In this document: one piece after another, positions 46,259-58,071 of the stretch
Layout of the letters: every line of letters begins with the position of its first letter
Position numbering within the stretch: position 1 is the first letter of the stretch
NCBI RefSeq assembly: GCF_019059575.1
Contig: NW_024881520.1
Location: 1,528,501-1,592,500 of the forward strand
Length of the DNA stretch: 64,000 bases
DNA from: Amphibalanus amphitrite
Taxonomy: Eukaryota > Arthropoda > Thecostraca > Balanomorpha > Balanidae
Reading direction: 5' to 3'
Program-made: the position numbers and the translations under genes
Notes under the pieces: generated by a model
Databases searched by the model: none
What the model was told of the DNA's origin: nothing
Seen by the model: the letters and a program-made list of their open reading frames with translations, nothing else

Positions 46259-46697
46259 TAATAATAATAATACCGTTTATTTCATGCCATCAGAGGCACA
46301 TAACACGAATACAAGCAGTCACCAACACAAATACATACCACAGAGAAACACTGAACATTCCAGCTCGTTCGTGTTCATAGACTAACCATTTTCGACAATG
46401 CGTTTGAGCGCTGAGCTAAAAACATTTGACACATCAGCATGACTCACAGAGCTCAGATCCAGCTGCATGAGACGGTATTCACGGCGAATGGCAATATGCA
46501 AGGTAGCCATAATGCCTGCCAACCTCACCATCAAACATAGTGCGTATGATAGCATTATCACATGATAATAGACGCATGTAAAACAGAAGCTGCCTATACG
46601 CCACATACATTTTGCAAGGCAGAATGGACAGTGCCTGGCATAGTGGATGATTTCTCGACGATTTAGGTACACCTACTAATTTCTTTTGTTTTTGTGA
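46259..46697 (-). mobile_element. Non-LTR retrotransposon, 3' fragment
   Basis: On the minus strand it encodes KKLVGVPKSSRNHPLC and further text that matches the C-terminus of the 42549-43700 element. It ends in the same GAAATAAA...(ATT)n tail (at 46259-46273). The 5' end stops next to the TA-flanked MITE at 46702. Confidence 0.8.
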
Positions 46698-46701
46698 GGC
46701 A

Positions 46702-47636
46702 TAGGGGAAGGTGGGGTAAGACGGCCCAGCGGGGCAAGACGGACCATCAGCCCTCCCGGCTGAACCGCTGCTGTTATCTACTGCTTTATGCACTCGCTAC
46801 CTTTGTTTCCCTTCGTAACAATGGCCACCTTGAGCTCATGAGGCTAGGATGCATAGCTTTTGAGTTATTGAGAAAAGTGTTGTTTTTCGTCAAACCGATC
46901 TAATATAAAAGGTCTACGGGTGATTCAATTTCGGCGCCTTTATTGCATGATTAGTTTCTATTTTGCACTATACGGTGAAGAACAAAGTTATAAACTTGGT
47001 TATAGTCACACTTTAGAACAGGCAAGGTTTCGCAATGTTGGGCTATTTGACATACACGTCATGATAATGACAGAATTTAGATTTGGGGCAAGACGGACCA
47101 CTGTGGTCCATCTTACCCTGCGGTGGTCCATTGTACCCATCATATGGAAAATTATTTTATAAAACATTGACACAAGTTTAAGTAAGCCAATTCTTCCGGA
47201 AGGAGTCTTTGTTGCACATGGACCATTGCAAATGCTCAGCTAGCATGCATTCATGCCAAACGACAATCAACACACATGTTCCCAGCTTTTAGTTGCACTT
47301 TCATAACATATGAGTATAGAATAAAGGTTCATTTTGTTATTTTACCACTCTACTTACTCGAGTACAGATTAGAACTGTACCAAGCATGAATGGATAGCAG
47401 GCACTGCTGGGTGGTCCGTCTTACCCCGCGTTTTTTCTTGTCTGAGTTTTCGACATGTCCCCCTTTAAGGGCATCCACCACCTAGATGTCTTTATTTTGA
47501 AATTCAGCCTTTGCACATATCAAAAGAGGAAGGATTGAGCATTCAGAAGACTATAAACAATATGAGTTACGAGAGCAGTGTAGAAAGATATGCGGCCTCA
47601 AACCTTAGCTGGTCCGTCTTACCCCACCTTCCCCTA
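46702..47636. mobile_element. TA-flanked element (AGGTGGGGTAAGACGG ends)
   Basis: Perfect inverted ends of about 22 bp (TAGGGGAAGGTGGGGTAAG...) are bounded by TA at 46702 and 47635. Several further GGGGCAAGACGGACC and GGTCCGTCTTACCCC motifs lie inside, near 46730, 47090 and 47412. No transposase. A Tc1/mariner-type target is inferred from the TA. Confidence 0.75.
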
Positions 47637-47787
47637 CCTACTAAAAAAAACGACCAAAATGCTCGACTCCCTAGTCCCGTCTTTAGCCTATGTCAGCGGC
47701 AAAGCACATTGACTATTTTTTCATCAAAACGAGGTGGATATAAAAAGCGAACGCTGTTTGAAGAAATGCGGGACTCAGCCTTAGCCC

Positions 47788-48708
47788 TTAACCCTCGCCG
47801 GCACAGGGGGGGGGGGGGTAGATGCAACCCCCCCTAAGGTTTTTCGCGAATAACTCGCGTAAAAAGCGGCCGATCGCGACGAAACTTTCAGTACCCTCGC
47901 ATTTAATTTTACACCTACCCTTAAAGTTACGTGACCCTGAACTAAATGACCTTTGACCTGTGACCTCTTTTCCGAGACCATGTTTGGCCGGAATCGCGAT
48001 TCGGCGTATGTCGGCTCGCATTAGCCACGCGTTTGCAAGCTTTTCGTGGTTTCAAACGTTCAAACATGTGATTTGATGTTGCTCCCATGCATTAGGGTGG
48101 GTGTCAAGGTCACCTGAAGGTCAGTTCAGGTCATTAACCTTTGGTGACCTCGGTTCACTTTTTCGAGTTTTACATGTTTCATGTTTTGGAGGTGAATTCG
48201 AATTTAGCAACCATTTGAAGAATTACGAAGTAGTTTTGGCGCCTTCGTAGCATGTTACGAAGCTGTCAGAGGCGGATGACAGGTACTACGAATACCCGTC
48301 ACGACCCCTACCGGTTGACCTGACCTGACCTGACCCGACCTGGTCTAAACGCTTAACGACATCATCTGCGATCAAAACTAACACGACATTCGTGATCAGC
48401 ACCCCGGAAACCCCTTAGCAGCCACACTTAACGACTTTCTAACTGGTCCCGATATTCCCGATTTTGGGTCATTGACCTGACCTGGAAGGTCAACCGATGA
48501 CCTAGGACCTTAAAATTGGGTGTCATTGGATTCCTCTCGTGACGGGCAACACGCTCGTTTTTTTTCCGCGAAGCTCTAACTCCATCAGGGGCCAAATGCG
48601 AGGGGGGGGGGGTCGTACCAACTTGGGCTGACTTGACCGGCGCTTCCGCACCCCCCCCCCCCCTGTGCCGTCGAAGGACTCAAAATGGCTTGTGCCGGCG
48701 AGGGTTAA
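47788..48708. mobile_element. TTAA-flanked G-hairpin element, copy L
   Basis: TTAA lies at 47788-47791 and 48705-48708, with ends CCCTCGCCGGCACA. It is closely related to copy A over its whole length. The right end has the spacer between two GGCACA copies. The right G-hairpin is interrupted by a short GACTTGACCGGCGCTTCCGC insert that also occurs at 49119-49138. Confidence 0.75.
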
Positions 48709-49395
48709 ATGTAAATCGCTCCTGCTGTTCCACGGGAACTTTGGCATGACGGTGCGTAAGTCTCGTGAAAATTGCTCTGCTGTGATGGTGATTTCACTTT
48801 CGTTGGCTGTCGGGTCACGTGGGTCAGGAACGTGCCTCAGATCGACCGTCCAGCGATTGGCGAATTAGCCATCTGCATCGGTGCTCTCTGCGTAACGGCG
48901 GGATTGGATTCGGCGCGGTTCCCAAGGCGAACGTGCCGTGCCAGTGAAATCTGATCAAATTGTGGGTGGTGGTGCTGGATATTTTATCCCCGTTCAACTG
49001 CGTCAAACTAAAATGTCAATACTGATTTTGATATTTTTAATTCAATTAAATTTCATAGTTTAGAGAAGACCTATCTCGTGCATTTGTTGTCCCCTCTCCC
49101 TCATCGGGCCGACGGGCATACTTGACCGGCGCTTCCGCACCCTGCCCTTCCCGACTGCAAATCGACTGGTCGGCTGAGGCTTGCTCCTCCGAATTTGCCG
49201 ACTCCGTCCTGCGCGGCTGCGTCCACTGCCGTCGCGTGGGAGCTGATCCATCGGTGCTCAGCGGCGCACAGTGTGGGTGGAACACGACTGGAGCCGCGGA
49301 ACAGAACGCGCGTGTACTGACGAGGCGCGGCGGGGTGTCCGCCGTTTGTACCGACAAACAAAACAGTCTGCACACATGTACCCATCGAACTAAAG
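48709..49395. other. No gene seen
   Basis: A GC-rich part (49080-49380) has short open frames on both strands but no domain or splice signal that I trust. Confidence 0.35.
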
Positions 49396-50642
49396 TAGGG
49401 GAGAGTGGGGTAATTTGGCCGTTTTTTTTTTAGAAAACGTGTAACTAAAAATCGACGACACATTTCTGCATTTTCTCAACGCTGACAGGTGTGGCATGCA
49501 TTTTACTTTCTTGGACAGTAAACTTGAAATGATAGAGTAACTACTTATATTGAAATTGTGACGCATCACAAAGGTCTGCAAAGCGGCCAAATTGCCCCAC
49601 TAGCAGGGTTATTTGGCCGGGGGTGTGGGGCAATTTGGCCGGTGTTAGTTTGAGGCCATGATTTTTGTTATAGGCGAGTCAGCTTCACATTCAGCAATGA
49701 CGCGTGTCTTACGACGCACTTGAAGCATTTTGGAGGTTGACTCAGCCGTCACAGGGGTCGAAAATAGTCAAAATAACAGCTCTAGATGCGATGACAGTTT
49801 TTACGAATAGCTTTTGAAGTAATCAAGCTAGGCCAAAACTAAAAGTACCATCGAAATTCTCTCGTCATTCCGCATCGAAACATGTATGTGTTGACCTCGA
49901 GAGGTCAAGGTCAAAGGTTGGCTTCAGGTCACGTTACCTCAGGTCGCTTGACCTCAAGGTTACGTGAGTTCAAGGTCATCATGTATATCATTCGATGCGC
50001 CTTGACGGGCTGGACACAATGATACCATTTGCGCGGCTGTATCTTTTTTTCTGTAAGTATTTATTAGCAAAAAGCGTTAGGTAACCTTTGATGACGTCAC
50101 GATGCCCTTACAGCTGTCCAATAGGAAATATGGCATCAGCCATCAAGGTAGTCAAAGTTGGTCATGAACTATGTCCTTTATGGTATAATTGACCATGACA
50201 ACTCGGCCGTCCCAGCATAGTGACTCTGAGCGCACCGGCCAAGTCGCCCCGCTAGTCCCGGCCAAATAACCCCACATTGCCATTCTGATTTTTTTTTGTC
50301 TTTAAAGTCGTCATGGCTGTACAGAACTAGATGCAATTGCTCTTGGAACCGCTGAACACCCTCAAAAATGGCGCTATAATGTTGGAATTTGTTTACAGCC
50401 CAAATACTACATGTTATACAAATTTTTAAACGGAAGTAAAAGTTACCATTTTCTAACGAAATTCACCTTTTATTAATTTTGAATAAAACTAAGAGGGGGA
50501 AAGTTTCGACATTTGTTCTCGAGTTAGTTCTGCCGACGACAAATGAATAGAGACTAAAGTTATTTCATTCACTTTTATCAGCTTTCGTACAGGTGGGGGC
50601 GGCCAATTTACACCGCCGGCCAAATTACCCCACTCTCCCCTA
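49396..50642. mobile_element. TA-flanked element (GAGAGTGGGGTAATTTGG ends)
   Basis: Inverted ends TAGGGGAGAGTGGGGTAATT and the reverse, with TA at both edges (49396 and 50641). GGGCAATTTGGCC-type motifs recur inside (49583-49642 and 50230-50275). The middle (49735-50180) is a piece of an AGGTCA element like copy D, so the element carries or captured that sequence. Confidence 0.75.
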
Positions 50643-50979
50643 CGCTTACGAACGAATCTGTCCATATGTGGTAGGTATCTGTGTTATTATGCGTGTGCGA
50701 CACAACAGTGAAAAAGACGGCAGCATTGGAACGCATGGATCAGTGAAATCATTGATTTAGTTGGTATGTGGGCTACGAAAGTCCAAACTTTAGCAGCGGC
50801 TTAACTACGTATTTCTAATGGCATCAATGCATTTTGTAAGACAGAGATGACAGCAGGCTGCTCAAAACTGTCACTGAATTTGAGCAAAGCCGACGCCGAA
50901 TGCCTTTTTGTCTCCTTGCCTGGCTGTGTGCTTGTCTGTCTGTGTGTTTGTCTCTCCGCCTTCTGTTTCTATATCTTCC
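50643..50979. other. No gene seen
   Basis: Nothing recognisable was seen here. Confidence 0.35.
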
Positions 50980-51171
<192 letters not shown>

Positions 51172-51457
51172 AATGTGTGATCAGATATGTTGTAATCCAG
51201 CAGTCCTATTGTCCTCGTTTGAATTCTAAGTGGTGGCCACAAATCTTGTGGTTCGCCCACACGCCGACCACCGCAGAGTCGACAGACTGCTCCCAAGTGC
51301 CCTTGAAGTGCTCAGCGGTGCAGCCGCGCACATAGGCGGCTGAACGAGGAGGGCACCGGGGCATCGTGCCCCCCTTTGATTTTTGCATTTTAGCATTAGC
51401 CCTATGGGCTTTGCATGGAAAGAATGGGACCAAAAGTTGGCGATGCCCCCCCCCCCC

Positions 51458-52647
51458 TTAACCCGCGCCCCGTTGGGCTCTGCCGAGCAACGCGCCCCGT
51501 TGGGGGGGGGGCATTTTGCCCCCCCCCTAAGATCTCGAGAACCACGCAACCTAGCGACATGCGGCAAACGGTGTTGGATAGCCCTATCAGGGAACTACCT
51601 TGTGACCCAATTTTATTGACCCAGGTCAAACCGATGACGTCACAGGTCAGGTCAAAGGTCCAATTTTCACCGTTTACAGGCATTTCAAGAAATGCGTTGT
51701 AAAATCGAGTAAAATGCATTTCATTGAAAATCATCGATGGGGAAATGTTCTTCAAACACAAATTTTTCTATTTAAGGTCACTGATACCAGGTCAGGTCAC
51801 AGAGGTCAGGTCACTGCGGGGTCACAATATGAAAGTGTCGTGTGATACATGTTTTATGGCCCATTTTACATGACAGATGCGATTATGTGGATCAGGCAGC
51901 CTTTGGGGCCAGTTTAGGTCACGTTTTGGTCAAGGTCAGGTCAAGGTCAGGTCAAGGTCAGGTCAAATTAGGTCAAATTTCAAAGCTAATATTTTTGCAT
52001 GAAATGGGTATCGAATCGATGCAGCTCGTCACGGGAAGTTCAATGGTGGTCTTTGTTGTGCCGTAGGTGGTATAGAATCGCTAAAAATTGAGTTAAAAAA
52101 TTTGACGTCATCATTTTTGAACAGTTTTTTCGCTATAACTTAGCCAAAAAACGAGATATCGACCCGAAATTTGGTATGTATATAGAAGAGTGCAGGGACT
52201 ATCACATATATTCCGTTTTTTTCGAAATCCGGAAAATTTTGGATTTTTTTTAGTTTTTCTAAAAAATCAATTTTTGGAAATTTTTGGGGTCAAAAACCCA
52301 AAATTTTGAAAATCCGAGATAGCAGTTTTGTAGCACCGCCTTTTGTCTACTAGACCATATCATAAAATTTGAAATTGCTTGATAACTGTAGATTTGGTGA
52401 GCGTTTCAAGATTGCATGTTTTTTGCTCATTTTTGCTCGAACATGACCTCAGTTTGACCTCAATGACTCCTGACCTAAGGTGACCTAAGACTTGAAATTT
52501 GGTGTGAAGGTGTTAAATTGATGCCCGGGAAGGTACTGAAAATTTGGCGGCGCTGCGCGCTGCCGTTTTCTTGCTATTCAGGAAAAACCACAGGGGGGGG
52601 GGGGGGCCAAAATAGCCCCCCCCCAACGCGAACGGGGCGAGGGTTAA
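51458..52647. mobile_element. TTAA-flanked G-hairpin element, copy M
   Basis: TTAA lies at 51458-51461 and 52644-52647. The left end is long: GCGCCCCGTTGGG occurs twice around a spacer of about 15 bp. The left hairpin is a G-run, CATTTTG and a C-run. The right is a G-run, CCAAAATAG and a C-run. Inside, 51931-51968 is a tandem AAGGTCAGGTC array with an 11 bp period. Non-coding. Confidence 0.75.
51931..51975. repeat. AAGGTCAGGTC array, 11 bp period
   Basis: Three tandem copies place an extended TCAAGGTCA half-site about once per helical turn. This is the densest such array in the window. Confidence 0.75.
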
Positions 52648-54354
52648 TTGAAGGTGTTCCGCCGCTACTGGCCGCGCAGGCGATCTAGTTTCTGCCTCCT
52701 CAGTCAAAGTTTCTGCCTCCTCGTCAAACAAAACCAAGTCGTGATCATCTCAGGATAGGGGTATTATTGCCGAAAAACAGTAGCCCTGTGTCCAGTCAGC
52801 TGCGGTTGTGGATGACCCGCAGCTGTGATCGGTATGGACGTTACTGTGGTCGCACCCGACCCTACGAGTATACCCCTACGCAAATGGCAAGGCGCAGCCA
52901 AACACTGATATGTTGTACTACACACAGAAAATTTTTCTGTGTGTAGGTCCGTGAGGCACTTAAAAATAACTACCCGCTGTTTCCCTCTCTCCGAATTGCG
53001 TCATATGCATAGTGCATACACCTGGGTCCTTTCCGATTCTCGTGCCGACATTTTTAACGTCCAGTTTCGTTTTACCGTCACCCGTGTCACATTCGTGCTC
53101 TGTTACGTTTGATCATTTTTTTGCCCCGTATAACGGTCTGTGACGTTATCCGTGACGTCACGAGGCCGGGTCACGAGTATGAAGGAACCGCGTGGAATCC
53201 GACACGCTATGGCTAATTAATTGTGTCCGCACCGCAGACGCCGCCGACGCGCCAGAATCGGGTGAAAGTAACCGGCCCGCAGTGCTAAGAGCTCGAACAC
53301 GTTCGAAAGTCTGTTTTAAACGCCATTGTTTAGAGTATAAGAGGGTAACTAAGTGGAAACGTGACCCGTCTAACGTTCGCTATGAAGCACGCACAAGCTG
53401 TTGCAGACAACTCCCGAAAGCAGGTTCTCGGCACTTAAAGGTTTCAGAATTATGCGTCTTTCCAACCAGCTATGATCCAAGTTCCTAACTGTAGCTAAGC
53501 AATAGCTTTGACACGAATAATGTGCACAAGCCTTCACTATCAAGCGAAGCGGCAATGTGTATGATGCAGTTCCGCATTATTTTTATTGTCATCTAGCATA
53601 AGGAAAATAAAACGGTCGCCGTTCGATTATGTCCATGCATGGCAGCAGCCGACGTTGCCACACACCTCTGATCCTGAGCGATCAGGAGAGGAGAGAGTGA
53701 TCGGCTGGACGGCGACCGATCCTGTCACCGGAGTCGTGACCTACGGAAGGTGATCGGAGACCACTCGTGACCTGCCGGTCCCGGTGACGGCTTCCGTCCG
53801 CGCTGCCGCCCGTCACCCCTCCTCCCTTCCCACATAGGATGACTGGCGGCGAATGCATGCTGCCAGTCGGCAGTCTACATTCAAGAAAGACGACGAAACA
53901 AAATATGAAGTTCTTTAATGTTATAATGCCGAAATGTTTGTCAAACCAGTTATATTGTCCATCACATAGAACGTGAAACTAAAATAAAAATGGAGTTGAA
54001 ATCAAAGGGAGTACCTAGGCTAAAACTTATTACTTGTTCTGGCACATAGAAGCAAAATTGACCCTGAAACCGACAAAAAGTCTCCACTCCGAAAGCATCA
54101 TAATGCTCAATTAATTGAAGTATTGCAACACACCTACATTTGTGTTGAACGGGGATGCAAACAAAGCTCAGAGGCGAGTGGCTCAGTGCTATATCACCTT
54201 TCTATCAACACTGGCGAAACCTATGCAACAGTAATGTTTCCACACCATTGAAATTTCTTATCAAAACATCGCCGCTCATGATGCAAACAGCTCGTGAGGA
54301 AGATGCAATGACCGGTTTCTCACTCTTATCAATATCACTTCGTCCAGCCGTCAC
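52648..54354. other. No gene seen
   Basis: A 27 bp palindrome TACACACAGAAAA/TTTTCTGTGTGTA lies at 52919-52945. No trusted coding sequence was found. Confidence 0.4.
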
Positions 54355-54535
54355 GGCTGTGTGACGTCACCAGGTCAGGTGTGACGTCATACCAGGCGAC
54401 GGCGGCGCGCCGGTCGAGTCGGGTCGGTCGGCAGTGTGCGCCGCTGCGTGGCTGAGAGAGGTGGTGTGAAGGGGGCGGCCCGGCGCCAGCGCACGAGATA
54501 CGCTCTGCATAGCTCCGAGGAACAGGTGGGTGATA
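54355..54535 (+). promoter_or_regulatory. GC-rich block with two CRE palindromes
   Basis: Perfect TGACGTCA occurs at 54362-54369 and 54382-54389, exactly 20 bp apart. A GC-rich stretch follows and ends in AACAG|GTGGGT (54529), a plausible splice donor. This could be a promoter with a non-coding first exon, perhaps for the downstream plus-strand genes. No TATA box is seen. Inferred only. Confidence 0.4.
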
Positions 54536-55674
<1,139 letters not shown>

Positions 55675-55885
55675 TGAGTAGAGACGAGATGCATCGATAT
55701 GTCACCGTTTATCACAACATATATCAAAGAAGATGCTTGTTATTGCAAACTGCAACCTACCATCTTCGCAAATACCTCCCAATAATTCAATCGCAATTCG
55801 CATAACTTTAATGGGTCTTTTATCGCCCGACGCACCTCTATCCAACTGCAAATCCCATAAATAAATCGCTTTAAGCGCTTCGCTT

Positions 55886-56262
55886 TGACAGCATGTTTTG
55901 ACAACAAATACACACAGAAAAATATTGACACCGTTAGCGGTGTAATTACACAGTACGTATCTGAGCACTTGAGGAAAGTTAATTTAGTCCCTTCCCCGCT
56001 TAAATTACTCGCGCTTCTAAATGAACACCAGGAAGAAGGTAATAGAACACTGTTAGGAGGGTTGGGTGTTTTGCTACATGTAGTAAAACACCCAACCCTC
56101 CTAACAGTGTTCTATTACCTTCTTCCTGGTGTTCATTTAGAAGCGCGAGTAATTTAAGCGGGGAAGGGACTAAATTAACTTTCCTCAAGTGCTCAGATAT
56201 GTACTGTGCAATTACACCGCTAACGGTGTCAATATTTTTCTGTGTGTACAAAACGTGCTGTC
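55886..56262. repeat. Near-perfect long palindrome (MITE-like)
   Basis: The core 55909-56248 has two arms of about 168 bp meeting at CTACATGTAG (about 56074-56083), with only a few differences. Outer flanks GACAGCATGTTTTG and CAAAACGTGCTGTC extend the pairing past an 8 nt insert (ACAACAAA). The ends are TACACACAGAAAAAT. Both strands therefore encode the same open frame, which is a mirror effect. The short palindrome at 52919-52945 has the same end sequence. Confidence 0.9.
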
Positions 56263-56513
56263 AGATGTAGACCCGAGGTTGTCCGGTGCATCTTCGGCGC
56301 CGTGTTTGGGTTTCCAACTAACTGTCCTGGTTAGGAAGTGTCAGCGGGTGGCGTCCATCCGGACTGAATGGTCGGAGGATCGTGCCTTTGGATGGCGTGT
56401 CTTGATGTGGGATGGGGGGAGGGGGAGGGGACGGTCGAATGTCGGACTGCGCGGTGGTGGATCGAGTGTCTCCAGTCCGCGTGTCTCGGTTAGAGGGTGG
56501 TCAGCGGCGTCAC

Positions 56514-57020
56514 GTGTGTCCGGCTAGTGTTTCTCGTATTGTCAGGTGTGTCCGGCTAGTGTTTCTCATATTGTCAGGTGTGTCCGGCTAGTGTTTCTCA
56601 TATTGTCAGGTGTGTCCGGCTACTGTTTCTCATATTGTCAGGTGTGTCCGGCTAGTGTTTCTCATATTGTCAGGTGTGTCCGGCTAGTGTTTCTCATATT
56701 GTCAGGTGTGTCCGGCTAGTGTTTTTCATACTGTCAGGTGTGTCCGGCTAGTGTTTCTCATATTGTCAGGTGTGTCCGGCTAGTGTTTCTCATATTGTCA
56801 GATGTGTCCGGCTAGTGTTTCTCATATTGTCAGGTGTGTCCGGCTAGTGTTTCTCATATTGTCAGGTGTGTCCGGTTAGTGTTTCTGCATATTGTCAGGT
56901 GTGTCCGGCTAGTGTTTCTCATATTGTCAGGTGTGTCCGGCTAGTGTTTCTCATATTGTCAGGTGTGTCCGGCTAGTGTTTCTCATATTGTCAGGTGTGT
57001 CCGGCTAGTGTTCCTCATGT
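56514..57020. repeat. 32 bp minisatellite, 16 copies
   Basis: The unit is GTGTGTCCGGCTAGTGTTTC followed by TCATATTGTCAG, repeated head to tail about 16 times with few changes. It starts next to GCGTCACGTGTGTCCGG at 56508. Confidence 0.95.
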
Positions 57021-57837
57021 CTCATTCGGAATGCTTGATGACAGAGCGATTGAAGGATGTGTCTTGAGCAGACACGTAAGTGGACACGGACATATGGGAT
57101 AATGAGAGGAATATATCCAGAAACACTTGGCAACCATTGTAATCCTGCGAAAAAATCGCATATTTTTGTCTCGGAATGGCGCTTGCCGACCTTTCATCCT
57201 GTCGCCGTGTGAGTATCGAATTGTAAGACGTTGCGTTTCGGCTAGAAGATCGTGCCTATCGGGCCTGCGTATGTCGGTGTATCGGTATCGTTCTTCGCCC
57301 CCCAGCGGCACACAGCACGCTCGACATTCATCCGAGACGCGCCCTGGGCGCCAGACACGCGTGTGCGTGGCTCGGGCCGGGTGAGAGTTGTCGGCTCGAC
57401 ACCTGCGCCCTACCGCGAGCCGCTCGGTACCCGCACCGCCTCCCGACCGCAGATGTGCCGCGTATGGTAATCTACAGCCGAGAGCTTTGTGCGGCTCTCC
57501 ATAATACATTTCTTCAGTGAATTAACACCAATTCGTACAGTCTGACCGTATTTCTGTGGTGTCCTATTGCGTAGGTTTATTGAACTTTCCACTGCTCTTC
57601 ATAGAATCTGAATACCTACCCGCATTTTACTGCAAATGCTCACCATCCGGTCGGTCGAAAAATCCCAGTAGCCTCCGTAGTTTGAACCAATGAGGAACTC
57701 TTTAACTCTGAATCGTGCAGTACAACCTCTGCTCAAGCCTTCCTTAGTGTTCCCAGACACGATGCTCTGCACTCATCAGAAACGTCTCCGGCCTTCTCTT
57801 CCTACCGGTACCGCGGCACCCTCGGGCGCATTTCCAG
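57021..57837. other. No gene seen
   Basis: GC-rich in 57290-57470. Nothing I can identify. Confidence 0.35.
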
Positions 57838-58071
57838 CTGACAGCCGAGGTGCAGCGATGCACCAGTACCGACAGCTGCCTCCCAGGAGCGGGGGGGGGG
57901 ACGGAAGAGGCCCTCCCTGCCGTCTCGGCGAGGCGCGCCAGGCTGTGGGTCAGGGTCAGGCAGTTGCTGGGGTTTACGACACGTAGCGAGCTGCAGACAG
58001 AGCTTTGTGCCGGGTCCCAGAGGTGCTGCATGGTTGGTGCAGCATGCGGATACGAGTCACTGCCGGGCGAG
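57838..58071 (+). CDS. Candidate internal exon, Cys-containing, unidentified
   Basis: An open frame of exactly 78 codons lies between an acceptor (CATTTCCAG, to 57837) and a donor (GGCGAG|GTAAAT at 58072). It starts LTAEVQRCTSTDSCLPG and ends ELCAGSQRCCMVGAACGYES. Six cysteines, including a CC pair, suggest a small secreted disulfide domain, but the spacing does not convincingly match a family I know (a clip-like domain was considered). No partner exon was found. A G-run inside the frame makes the call weak. Confidence 0.25.

Noticed and set aside
55885-56251. A conserved protein of about 90 residues on both strands
   Set aside because: The identical frames are a mirror effect of the palindrome.
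56514-57020. A CRISPR-like array
   Set aside because: The units are head to tail without unique spacers, in a eukaryotic genome. It is a minisatellite.
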